Assembly: GCA_017453085.1 (NCBI GenBank)
Contig: JAFTKV010000045.1
Location: forward strand, 1-31,884
Reading direction: 5' to 3'
Length of the DNA stretch: 31,884 bases
Source of the DNA: Clostridia bacterium
GTDB lineage: Bacteria > Bacillota > Clostridia > Oscillospirales > CAG-272
This document shows, in pieces, positions 6,190-16,000 of this stretch. A model generated the notes under the pieces. The model had not been told where the DNA came from, searched no databases, and was given only the letters and a program-made list of their open reading frames with translations. The translations under genes were made by a program, and so were the position numbers. How positions within the stretch are numbered: position 1 is the first letter of the stretch; each line of letters starts with the position of its first letter.

Positions 6190-8193
6190 TTACTTGCCTG
6201 CAAATTCTTTCTTAGCCTTCAGATTGGATCGGAAGCCCAGGAAGACGACGACCGCGATGATGGCAGCTACTGCGATCAGACCGGGGATAAAGCCGGTGCC
6301 CGGCGCAGAGGTGGTGATCAGCGTACCGATCTGGTAGACGAAGAAGGACAGAACGTATGCCGTCGCAAACTGCAGTCCGATGCCTGCAAACAGCCACTTT
6401 TTGCTCTTGATCTCGGAATTCATCGCGCCGATTGCCGCAAAGCAAGGGGGAGTGAACAGGTTGAACATCAAATATGCAAGCCCTGCTGCCGCGGTGATGC
6501 CCAGAACCGCCTCGCCGTTACCGCTCTGGAGCAGCTCGAAGTCCTCGTTGATAGCCAGCGCGGCGAATACGGCGCCCAGCGTACCAACGACCTCCTCCTT
6601 GGCGATGAAGCCGGTGACAGCTGCTGCCGCCAGCTGCCACATACCAAATCCCAGAGGGATCAGCACTACGGCAAAGGGCGTAGCGATGTCGTGGAGGATG
6701 GACTGTGTAGGATCGTCCACCATCTGCAGACTCCAGGAGAAGTTCAGCATAATGGTCACCACTGCATTACACAGCAGGATGATCGTGCCTGCCTTTACGA
6801 TGTAAGACCAACCGCGCGCACACATGGATTTGAATGCGCCCCACAGGGAAGGCAGCTTATAATCGGGCAGTTCGATGATAAAGAAGGACTTTCTGTACTT
6901 ATAGCCGGAGATCCACTTGATCAGCAGTGCGCCGAGGAAGATCAGCAGGATGCCTGCGAAGTACATCAAGGGCGATACCCAGGAAGATTCGGGGAAGAAC
7001 AGACCCGCAAAGAGTGCGATCACGGGGATCTTTGCGCCGCAGGGCATAAAGGGAGTCAGCATAGCGGTTGCTCTGCGCTCCCGCTCGTTTCGGATGGTAC
7101 GGCAAGCCATGATACCGGGGATCGCGCAGCCGGTGCCGATAACGAAGGGGATAACCGACTTACCGGACAGACCCACCTTCTTGAAGATGGGATCGAGAAT
7201 GACTGCAACGCGGGACATATAGCCGCAGTCCTCCAGAAGGGCCAGCAGGAAGTACATAACCATGACCAAGGGCAGGAAGCCAATAACCGCGCCCACACCG
7301 CCAATGATACCGTCTATAACGATCGTCTGCAGGAAGGGATTTGCGCCCTCCATCAGACCGCCAACCCATTCGCCGAACCATTCGATCAGCGTAACCAGAC
7401 CGGGGATCGCAACGCCGCCAACCTCAACGCCCTCGGCAAGCCAAGCGCCCAGCCAGTTCTGAGAGATCTCGAATACCAGGAACATCACGACCGCAAAGAT
7501 CGGAATACCCAGCCACTTATTGGTGAGAACTGCGTCGATCTTGTCACCTACGTTTATATCCTTAGTCAGCACCTTGCGGGACTCAACGTCCTTAACGATC
7601 TTGTTCACGAAAGCAAACCGCTTGCGGTCTGCCGCTTCCACGGCCGCTTTGTCGTTCAAGTCCACTACTTCCTGCTGATAGGGAGCCTTTTGGGTAGCAC
7701 CCGCCTGCTTTACGGCGGTTTCGATCAAAGCTTTCAGCCCGTCCGCGGAGGTAGACACGGTGTTGACAACCGGGCAGCCCAGCTTTTTGCTCAGTGCCTC
7801 GGCATCAATGATCGTTTCCTTCTTGTCGTTAATATCACTCTTGTTCAGCGCAATCACCATCGGTACGCCCAGCTCCAGCAGCTGCGTAGTGAAGAACAGG
7901 CTTCGGCTCAGATTAGTAGCGTCCACGATGTTGATGATCACATCGGGATTTTCACGCTTCACATAGGAGCTGGTGATGCTCTCTTCGCTGGTGAAGGGGG
8001 ACATGGAGTATGCACCGGGCAGATCCACAGCGACGAGCTGCATCTCACCTGCGTAGTACGACTTTTTGATGGGGTGTTCTTTCTTGTCTACGGTAACACC
8101 TGCCCAGTTACCGACCTTTTCGTTTCTGCCGGTCAGAGCATTGTACATCGTAGTCTTACCGGAGTTGGGATTACCGGTCAGAGCGATTCTCAT
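6190..8193 (-). CDS. feoB: Ferrous iron transport protein B
   Basis: This 667-residue protein has an N-terminal G domain with GNPNSGKT (residues 7-14, G1), a GVTVDKKE switch region, DLPG (57-60, G3) and NKSD (117-120, G4). A helical spacer of about 100 residues leads into a polytopic membrane region with the two Gate-type segments typical of FeoB (for example GTGCAIPGIMACRTI and the later TPPCFAAIGAMNSE). FeoB imports Fe(II) across the inner membrane. The length is usual for Clostridial FeoB and no motif is missing. The start has AGGAGG 7 nt upstream. An operator-like inverted repeat at 8259-8276 lies upstream, so iron-dependent repression is likely. feoA lies 122 nt upstream in the same direction, separated by a weak terminator. 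Confidence 0.97.
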   Translation of the reverse strand: MRIALTGNPNSGKTTMYNALTGRNEKVGNWAGVTVDKKEHPIKKSYYAGEMQLVAVDLPGAYSMSPFTSEESITSSYVKRENPDVIINIVDATNLSRSLFFTTQLLELGVPMVIALNKSDINDKKETIIDAEALSKKLGCPVVNTVSTSADGLKALIETAVKQAGATQKAPYQQEVVDLNDKAAVEAADRKRFAFVNKIVKDVESRKVLTKDINVGDKIDAVLTNKWLGIPIFAVVMFLVFEISQNWLGAWLAEGVEVGGVAIPGLVTLIEWFGEWVGGLMEGANPFLQTIVIDGIIGGVGAVIGFLPLVMVMYFLLALLEDCGYMSRVAVILDPIFKKVGLSGKSVIPFVIGTGCAIPGIMACRTIRNERERRATAMLTPFMPCGAKIPVIALFAGLFFPESSWVSPLMYFAGILLIFLGALLIKWISGYKYRKSFFIIELPDYKLPSLWGAFKSMCARGWSYIVKAGTIILLCNAVVTIMLNFSWSLQMVDDPTQSILHDIATPFAVVLIPLGFGMWQLAAAAVTGFIAKEEVVGTLGAVFAALAINEDFELLQSGNGEAVLGITAAAGLAYLMFNLFTPPCFAAIGAMNSEIKSKKWLFAGIGLQFATAYVLSFFVYQIGTLITTSAPGTGFIPGLIAVAAIIAVVVFLGFRSNLKAKKEFAGK

Positions 8194-8258
8194 AGGGATT
8201 CCTCCTGAGTTATGTAAACTTTATAATGAATTCTTTCGAATGATTAACTGAATCACGC

Positions 8259-8276
8259 GGTTAGTTTTGGCTAACC
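8259..8276. promoter_or_regulatory. DtxR/IdeR-like operator upstream of feoB
   Basis: The inverted repeat GGTTAG-N6-CTAACC is identical in its arms to the one in the feoA promoter at 8556-8573. The arms resemble half-sites of DtxR-family metal repressors (TTAGGTTAGCCTAA type). It lies 66 nt before the feoB start. Confidence 0.65.
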
Positions 8277-8283
8277 AATTGAG

Positions 8284-8309
8284 AAATAAAAAACAATCCG
8301 CAGATCGTT
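8284..8309 (-). terminator. Weak terminator or attenuator between feoA and feoB
   Basis: On the minus strand AACGATC-TGCG-GATTGTT forms a 7-bp stem with one wobble, followed by TTTTATTT. It starts only 7 nt after the feoA stop. It would let feoA outnumber feoB transcripts, with partial read-through. Confidence 0.6.
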
Positions 8310-8315
8310 CTTTAT

Positions 8316-8528
8316 TCAGATCAGGATCGCCTCGGCGAGCTGCTTATCAATGTTATAGCGCGCGTCTTTGATAGAAACCACGCAACTGTTTTTCTTTTGA
8401 GATACTACGGTGATGGTCTCTCCGCTGTAACAGCCCAGAGAGAACAGGAATGCGTTCAGCTCTTCGTCGTCGGTGTCGATCTGACGGATGACGTATTCGG
8501 TTCCGGGAACGGCATCTTTCAGCGTCAT
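8316..8528 (-). CDS. feoA: Ferrous iron transport protein A
   Basis: This 70-residue SH3-like FeoA protein runs from MTLKDAVPGTEYVI through SLGCYSGETITVV to DARYNIDKQLAEAILI, the usual FeoA core including the Gly-containing turn and the DxRYxID strand. FeoA is a small cytoplasmic partner that modulates FeoB. I chose the ATG at 8528 because GGAGG lies 6 nt upstream; the frame extends to 8564, but that extension overlaps the operator and ribosome site. The gene is led by a consensus promoter with a metal-repressor-like operator over the expected transcription start. It contains a single Cys and no sign of damage. Confidence 0.95.
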   Translation of the reverse strand: MTLKDAVPGTEYVIRQIDTDDEELNAFLFSLGCYSGETITVVSQKKNSCVVSIKDARYNIDKQLAEAILI

Positions 8529-8555
8529 AACAACCTCCGCTTGCATCATGATGTC

Positions 8556-8573
8556 GGTTAGCATTCACTAACC
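8556..8573. promoter_or_regulatory. DtxR/IdeR-like operator in the feoA promoter
   Basis: GGTTAG-N6-CTAACC begins 6 nt downstream of the -10 hexamer, so it covers the expected +1. A bound repressor would block initiation. The arms are the same as those at 8259-8276 upstream of feoB. Confidence 0.75.
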
Positions 8574-8579
8574 GTACTT

Positions 8580-8608
8580 ATTATATAGCATCCGTTCCCT
8601 TTTGTCAA
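8580..8608 (-). promoter_or_regulatory. Consensus sigma-A promoter of feoA
   Basis: The minus strand shows a perfect TTGACA (8603-8608), a 17-nt spacer and a perfect TATAAT (8580-8585). Such a strong promoter fits a gene controlled by a repressor. Confidence 0.9.
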
Positions 8609-8648
8609 TAGGTTTTGGAAAATTTTTTCGTGATTTTTCTCACAAATC

Positions 8649-8674
8649 AAAAAAGAACGTTGCCGTTCTTTTTT
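8649..8674 (-). terminator. Intrinsic terminator of the regulator gene
   Basis: A perfect 11-bp stem (AAAAAAGAACG and its complement) with a GCAA loop on the minus strand and a built-in T-run starts 7 nt after the stop of the gene at 8682. It insulates the feo promoter from upstream transcription. Confidence 0.85.
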
Positions 8675-8681
8675 GTGGAGT

Positions 8682-9878
8682 TTATCCTAACATATATTTT
8701 GTCAGCTCGGTACGGTTTCCGATACAGAGCTTTTCGTAGATCATCGCAATGTGATGCTTGATCATTCGCTCCGAAATATCCATATGGAGGGCAATCTCCT
8801 TCACCGCCCAGCCTCGGCTGTAGAGCGATGCGATGGTGTGTTCCATCAGGGTCAGACCGTTTGCCTGCAACTGATCGGGGCGCGACTTCTGCCAGGAAAT
8901 ACCGAATCGCTTGGTGATAGCGATCAGTTCCTTATATCGCTCGGGATTTTGTCGCTTCAAGCAGATCTCGGGAAGACCCATCATCAGAAGATGATGCTCT
9001 CCGAGCACCTCGAAGCCACCGTCCGGCTCTACCAGCGACCAGAGCTTTTGGAAGCATTGCTTTGCCTCCTCCGTCCGCCGCTGACACATGAAGTCAATGC
9101 ACAGCATCGTTCGCAAATAATTGGCTGCCAGCGGATAATCGTCTCCGCCCAGCGCAAGCGCCAGATCGATCACACCGCGGGAATAATCGTACTCGTCTCG
9201 TTGATACGCCGCATAGGACAAAACGTAACAGCCAAACAGCTGAGAGCCCTTGGGTAGAACGGATATGACCCGTGCCAGTTCTACCGTGTTTGCATTGGGC
9301 ACCCGAAGCAAAACATCCGCCGCCGTGCGAAGAAGGATCGCATTGGCTCGGCACAATGGATCGGTCTCTGTCGCCAGCAAAGCAGCCGTCCGCCCGTGAA
9401 TGCGGGCAATTCCGTCTCTGACCTGTGCAAGCTTTCCCATGCTCAGGTTCGAAAACGCGTGCATCAGATTGGCCGAAAGCGCCAGACCGGCATCGCTATG
9501 CTCCAGATAGAGCTCCGCCTCTTTGGAGGCAAGCTCCACCTGTCCGGTGAAATAATAATACTCGCCTCTTGCGATGGCGCGCTCGTCCTCATCCCCGATC
9601 GTCAACACTGCGTCGTACGCATGACCGGGTGCAAACGACGTGTTCAAGAGCGGAAATAAATCACAGCTATGTTGGACAGAAGCTTCGATTAGCATGATTT
9701 CCGACTGTACAGCCTCAGTTGCATGAGGCGGATCGGAAACCAGCGCATCGGCAGGAATCAGCCACGAACGGCCGATCTGCTTTGCACCGGGCAGCTTTCC
9801 GCTTTTCGCCCACTTCTGGACCGCGCGAACCGTTACGCCCAAACGGGCCGCCGCTTTCGCCGCAGATTCAAATTCCAT
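8682..9878 (-). CDS. Transcriptional regulator: excisionase-like HTH, helical middle, C-terminal LuxR HTH
   Basis: This 398-residue protein has a DNA-binding motif at each end. Residues 3-48 (SAAKAAARLGVTVRAVQKW ... IGRSWLIPADAL) form an excisionase/MerR-like winged HTH. The last 57 residues (342-398) contain a LuxR-type HTH: LYSRGWAVKEIALHMDISER followed by IKHHIAMIYEKL. The roughly 290 residues between are helical and resemble a TPR or MalT-like solenoid. I chose the ATG at 9878 because AAGGAGG lies 8 nt upstream; an upstream in-frame start at 9965 would overlap the promoter. The gene has its own promoter and terminator and is flanked by the feo locus and the giant surface protein. The target and the signal are unknown. 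Confidence 0.85.
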   Translation of the reverse strand: MEFESAAKAAARLGVTVRAVQKWAKSGKLPGAKQIGRSWLIPADALVSDPPHATEAVQSEIMLIEASVQHSCDLFPLLNTSFAPGHAYDAVLTIGDEDERAIARGEYYYFTGQVELASKEAELYLEHSDAGLALSANLMHAFSNLSMGKLAQVRDGIARIHGRTAALLATETDPLCRANAILLRTAADVLLRVPNANTVELARVISVLPKGSQLFGCYVLSYAAYQRDEYDYSRGVIDLALALGGDDYPLAANYLRTMLCIDFMCQRRTEEAKQCFQKLWSLVEPDGGFEVLGEHHLLMMGLPEICLKRQNPERYKELIAITKRFGISWQKSRPDQLQANGLTLMEHTIASLYSRGWAVKEIALHMDISERMIKHHIAMIYEKLCIGNRTELTKYMLG

Positions 9879-9909
9879 TCGTTTCGCCTCCTTTTTATTT
9901 ATAAAAAAC

Positions 9910-9938
9910 ATTATACTCCTATTTGACAGACGTTTCAA
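9910..9938 (-). promoter_or_regulatory. Sigma-A promoter of the LuxR-type regulator
   Basis: The minus strand shows TTGAAA (9933-9938), a 17-nt spacer and TATAAT (9910-9915), about 32 nt upstream of the chosen ATG. Confidence 0.85.
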
Positions 9939-9970
9939 CAGAAAATTGTTAATTTTATTCGCCATATTCC

Positions 9971-10002
9971 AAAAAATACCCGACGATTGCTCGTCGGGTA
10001 TT
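9971..10002 (-). terminator. Intrinsic terminator of the giant surface protein gene
   Basis: A perfect 12-bp stem (AATACCCGACGA and its complement) with a GCAA loop on the minus strand, followed by TTTTTTGG, starts about 40 nt after the stop codon at 10043. Confidence 0.9.
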
Positions 10003-10042
10003 GGTATTATTGGAGGTGGTCAGCCTGCTCTATCCGGGCAGC

Positions 10043-13000
10043 TTAGTCCTCTGCACGAAGCTTTCTTCTGCGGCGTACACCCATGGTCAGGATCGCACCG
10101 CAGCTGATCGCCACAAGGCCCATCCACAGCATCAAGCTGTCTCCGGTCTGGGGAACCTCTTCGTAATCGTAGGTGTTTACGAACTCTGCAACTACTGCAT
10201 CGGTATCTGCGCCGTTCACGGCAAGCTCTGCCACCAGCGTATTGGTGATCTCATCCAGAGACACGGTGACGGTGATGGTATAAACTGCGTCGCTGTAGGT
10301 CATGTACTCGATATTGCCCTTGACCTCGGACAGCAAATAGGTATAGGTCTTACCGATGTCATCCTCAGAGAAGGTCAGCGTGATCGAAGCGTGACCCATT
10401 GCATCGGTGATCACCGAGATGGGATCGCCGCCTGCAGCGTTCTGCAGCAGGAACTCAAAGCCCTCGGGAGACATCGTTACGTTGCCCAGATTCTCCATGG
10501 TCTTCTCCACGTTCAGGTCTACCGTAATATCGGCAGGCTTGGGAGTGTAAGTGTTGACAAACGTTACTGCCGACACAGCATCGGTACCGCCTGCCTTGGT
10601 GATCACGGTATCGGTAACCTGCAGGCTGCCTGCTCCGTCATCCTCTACAGTCACGGTCACGTGATATACGGTGGGATCGTAGGTAATGCGCTCCAGGTCG
10701 CCTGCTACCTCGGTGATGACGAAGCGGTAGGTGCCTGCGGATCCGACCTCGACGTTTGCGAAGGTAAAGCTGCCATCGGCCGCATTGGTTGCGGTAACAG
10801 CCTCGCCTACCGTCTCAAACTGCTCATTTGCAGCAAAGAGACGGAAGCTGAACTCGCCTGCGGCAAGTGCTCTGCCCGCGAGGATCTTGGTGCCGCCCAG
10901 CGTGATCACGGTGCCCTCGGTGGAATAAGTGTTGGTGAAGGTAACCGACTCAACCGTTTCGTTGTCCTTCGAAATGCTCTCGATCGCAGCGATCAGATCG
11001 CCCTTTCCATTATCGGTAACCCGAACGGTCACGTGATATACGGTGGAATCGTAGGTCACGCCGCCCAAATCGCCTGCCTGCTCAAGGATCGCATAGTAGT
11101 AGATGCCTGCCACATCATAGGTGATCGCATCGAACACGAAACTGCCGCCTGCAGTATTCAGCTTGATCTGAAGTGCATCGCCGGACACGGTGAAGTGCTC
11201 GTCGGTCTGATACAGCGCAAAGGTGAACTCGTCTGCCTTCAGCGGTCTGCCCTCCAGCACCTTATTGCCCGAAATGTTCAGGCTTGCGCTGTCGGGAGCG
11301 TACAGGTTAGTGAATCCGATCGTCTCAACAGCAGTATTGCCATTGGAGATGGAGGTGGAAGCGATCAGCTTGCCCTCTCCGTTATCGGTCACGGTAACGG
11401 TGATGCGGTAAATAGTGGAGTCGTAGGTCACGCCGCCCAGCTTGCCCGCCTGCTCGGCAACTGCATAGTAGTAGGTACCTACGCGGTCAAATTTGAGAGC
11501 GGAGAAGCGGAATGCACCGTCTGCACCGTTCTGCTTGGTCTCGATGGCGGTCAAGCCGTCGATCGCAAAGCTTTCGTCGGTCTCGTACAGCATAAAGCTG
11601 AACTCACCTGCGAGAAGCACTCTGCCGGTCAGGATCTTGTTACCCGAAAGGTCAACGGTAGTGCTCTCGGCGGTATACTCGTTGACGAAGGAGATAGACT
11701 CTGCCGCATTGCCTGCTTCGTCGGTAATCGCGGTGGAAGCGATCAGCTGACCCTTGCCGTTATCTCTGACGGTAACGGTAATGTGATAGATCGCATCGTC
11801 GTAGGTCACACCGCCCAGCTTGCCTGCCTTTTCCACAACTGCAAAATAGTAGGTGCCGGCAGAAGCAAAGGTCACTGCGTCAAAGGTGAAGCTGCCATCG
11901 GCTGCATTCTGCTGCGTGCGGATGGGATCGCCGGTGATAGCAAAGTGCAGACCGGTTTCGTACAGCTCGAAGCCAAACTCGCCTGCGGCAAGTGCTCTGC
12001 CAATCAGGGTCTTTTCACCGGTGAAGATTACCTCGGTGGATTTTGCGGTATAGGTGTTGGTGAAGCGAATGGTGTCACGGGAGGTGCCGTCTGCCAGCGT
12101 GATCTTGACGCTTGCAACCAGCTGTCCCTGCAGGTTATCGGTCACGGTGACAACCACACGGTAAACGGTGGAGTCGTAGGTCACGCCGCCCAGCTCGCCT
12201 GCCTGCTCCGCTACCAGGAAATAGTAGGTGCCAACCGTATCAAAGGAGAGTGCGTCGAATGCAAATGCGCCGTTCGCTGCGTTGGATTTGATCTGCAGCG
12301 CGTCGCCCGATACGGTAAAGCCGTTGTCGGTCTGATACAGCAGGAAGAAGAACTCACCTGCAGAAAGGTCTCTGCCATTCAGGGTCTTCAGGCCCGACAG
12401 AATAGCGGTGGTGGGCTGTGCGGTATAGCTGTTCTCGAAGGTGATCGCCGATACTGCATTGCCGGATACGTCGGTCACCGACTGAGTAGCAACCAGCTTG
12501 CCCTCGCCGTTATCTCTGACGGTCACGGTGATGCGATAGGCTGCCGCATCGTAGGAGACACCGCCCAGAACGCCCTTGGTCTCGGTCACTACGTAGTAGT
12601 AGGTACCCGCCGCAGAATAGGTGATGGGATGGAAAGCGAAGCTTCCGTCTGCGGTATTGTGCGTGATCTGGATCGGATCACCGCTAATGGCAAAGCCCGC
12701 ACCGGTGGAATAGAGGTTGAACTCAAACTCGGATTCGTACAGCGTTCTGCCGTTCAGGGTCTTATGACCGCCGATCACAGTCTGTGCGCTGTCGGTAGAA
12801 TAACGGTTGTTGAAGCGGATCGCCGCAACTGCAGTGCCCTGTGCGTTCACCGCAGATACTGCCGCGTGCAGCTGCCCCATACCGTCGTCGGTGACGGTGA
12901 CGGTAACGCGGAAGGTTGCACCGTCGTAGGTCACGCCGCCCAGGCTTCCCGCTTTCTCGGAAATCACGTAGTAGTAAGTGCCTGCGGCATCGTAGGAGAT

Positions 13001-16000
13001 CGAATCAAAGGCGAATTTGCCGTCGGCGCCGTTCTGCTTGGTCTGCAAAAGAGCCTTGCCGGAAACGAAATCTGCACCGGTCTGATACAGCTCGAAGTAG
13101 AACTCGCCTGCCACGAGATCTCTGCCGGTCAGCACCTTCGTGCCCGACAGGACTGCATAGGTGGGTTTAGCGGTATACTCATTGACGAAAGTGATAGCGG
13201 TGGCGGTGGTGCCGTTGGCATCCACTGCAACCTGCTTGGTCACCCGCAGGGCACCCTTGCCGTCATCTTCAACGGTGACGGTGATGCGGTAGTAGTTCCC
13301 GTCGTAGGTCACGCCGCCCAGATTGCCCTTCTTCTCTGCGATCTCGAAATAGTAGACGCCTGCCTTGTCAAACGACTCGGCTGCGAAGACAAACGCACCG
13401 TCCTCGCCGTTCTTCACGGTTTGCAGCAGGGTCTTGGTGCCTCCAAATCCACCTGCGTAGCGATACAGCTCAAAGGAGAACTCGTTTGCGGCAATATTCT
13501 TGCCAAGCAGCACCTTCATGCCCTCAAAGAGGATCGAGGTGGGCTCTGCGGTATAGCTGTTGTTGAAACGGATGCTCTGTACTGCGCTTCCCTGCGCATT
13601 GGAAATAGAGGTAACAGCCACCAGGCTGCCCGCGCCGTTATCGGTCACGGTAACGGTAACGTGGTAAACGGTGGAATCGTAGGTCACGCCGCCCACATCA
13701 CCCTTTTCCTCTGCAACGATGTAGTAATAGGTGCCTGCGGCAGAATAAGTGACAGCGTCAAAACGGAAGGTGCCGTCCATTGCGTTCTGCGCATGATCCA
13801 CCAAAACCGCATTGGCTGCCGAGAAGCCTGCGTCGGTTTGATAGAGGCCAAAAGTGAACTCTGCATCCTTCAACTCTCTGCCGCCCAGAAGCTTATTGCC
13901 GGAAACAGATACGGTTGCAGGCCGTGCGGTATAGGTGTTGCGGAAGGTAATGGCATCCACGGTCTTGCCGGATGCATCGGCGTATGCTACCGAGGCTACC
14001 AGCTCGCCTGCGCCGTTATCGGTCACGGTAACGGTCACACGGAAGGTTGCACCGTCGTAGGTCACGCCGCCCAGATTGCCCGCGCGCTCAGCCACCACGA
14101 AGTGGTAGGTGCCTGCCGCAGTAAAGGAGATCGGATCAAAGATGAAGTGACCGCCTGCAGTATTCTGCTTAGTCTGGATAGCCGTCAGACCAGTGATGCT
14201 GAAGCTTTCTGCGGTCTGATACAGATCGAAGTAGAATTCGCCTGCCTTCAGAGGTCTGCCGCTGAGCACCTTATTGCCCGATACAGAAGCGGTTGTATCA
14301 TTAGTGGAATAAACGTTGGTAAAGCTGATGGCGGAAACGGAGGTGCCGTTCTCGTTTTCGATGGCAACGTCGGCTACCAGCTGACCGTGTCCGTTATCGG
14401 TCACGGTAACGGTCACGCGATAGATGACACTGTCGTAGGTCACACCGCCAAGGCTGCCTGCACGCTCGGCGACCACGTAGTAATAGGTGCCGACCCGATC
14501 AAAGCGAAGTGCGGAGAAGCTGAACTTGCCGTTTGCCCCATTCGTTACAGTCTCCAGAGCAGAAAGTCCGGAGATGGAGAAGGTGGCTCCCGTCTGATAC
14601 AGGTCAAAGCTGAACTCGCCGGCGGAAAGATCTCTACCGTTGAGGGTCTTGGTGCCCGACAGAGTGACGGTAGCATCCTCTGCAGCGTATTCGTTGCGGA
14701 ATGCAATGTCTGCATCCTCGCCGCGGGCGTCGGTTACCGCAACCGATGCGATCAGACGACCGACACCGTTATCGGTTACGGTTACGGTCACACGGTAAAC
14801 GGTATCGTCATAGGTGATGCCGCCAAGGGTTCCCTTGGACTCGGCCACCACGTAGTAGTAGGTGCCCTCACGGTCAAAGGACAACGCAGTGAAGCTGAAC
14901 TTGCCGTCAGCAGCATTGCGCACGGTCTGAATAGGATCGCCGCTTACTGCATAGGTAGAATCGGTCTGATACAGCAGGAAGGCGAATTCACGAACCGCCA
15001 GGTCTCTGCCGCTAAGGGTCTTGGTGCCCGACAGGGTAACGGTGGTTCCCTCGGTAGTGTAGCCGTTGGCAAATGCGATGGCACTCTTCGCAACGCCTGC
15101 ACCGTTGGTCATGGCAACGGCAGCGTGGAGTGCGCCCGCACCGTCGTCGGTGACGGTAACGGTAATATGGTATACGGTAGCGTCGTACGCCACGCCGCCC
15201 AGATTACCCTTATCCTCTACTACCACGTAGTAGTAGGTGCCTGCCGCAGTAAAGGTCAGATCTGTAAAGCCAAATTTGCCGTCAGCACCGTTTTGCACAG
15301 TCTCGATCGCGGAAAGTCCCGAGATGGAGAAGCTGGAGTCGGTCTCGTACAGGGAGAAGCTGAATTCCCCTGCCGCCAGATCTCTGCCGCTGAGGGTCTT
15401 GGTGCCGCTGAGCGAAACGTCTGCATCCTCTGCATCGTATACGTTCACGAACACGATGGGAGCGGTCGTTCCGTCGCCGTTGGTAATAATGGTACGGGTA
15501 GCCAGCGTGCCGTCGCCGTTATCACTGACCATAACGGTCACACGGTAAACGGTATCATCATAGGTAATGCCGCCAAGGCTTCCTTGGGATTCGGTCACCA
15601 CGTAGTAGTAGGTGCCTACGGAATCGAAGGTCAGCGGAGCAAAGCTGAAGGTGCCGTTCGACTTATTGACAACGGTATCGACGGGAGTCAGACCGTCAAT
15701 GGCAAAGGTATTATCGGTCTTGTACAGATTAAAGGCAAAGCCGCCCACGATCAGCGGTCTGCCGCTGAGCACCTTATTACCCTCAATGGTAACGGTAGCG
15801 TTGGTCAGATCGTAGGTGTTGGTAAAGGTGGCGTGATACGCATCACCGGCGTTGTCGGGAACAGTAGCATCCGCATTAGCGGTATAGACTACTGCACCGA
15901 TAGTGCCGTCCAGATTATCCACCACGGTCACTTCGATTATATAGACCGTATCGGTATAGGTCATGCCCGGGATATCGCCGGGGATCTCACGCAGAATGTA

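Noticed and set aside
6094..8208. A 704-residue plus-strand ORF opposite feoB
   Set aside because: Same cause: codon-register shadow of feoB. The sense strand has complete FeoB motifs, a promoter and a ribosome site.
10535..15799. Regular repeats that might be a CRISPR array
   Set aside because: The period is about 375 bp, in frame and protein-coding, with conserved residues rather than conserved short DNA repeats.
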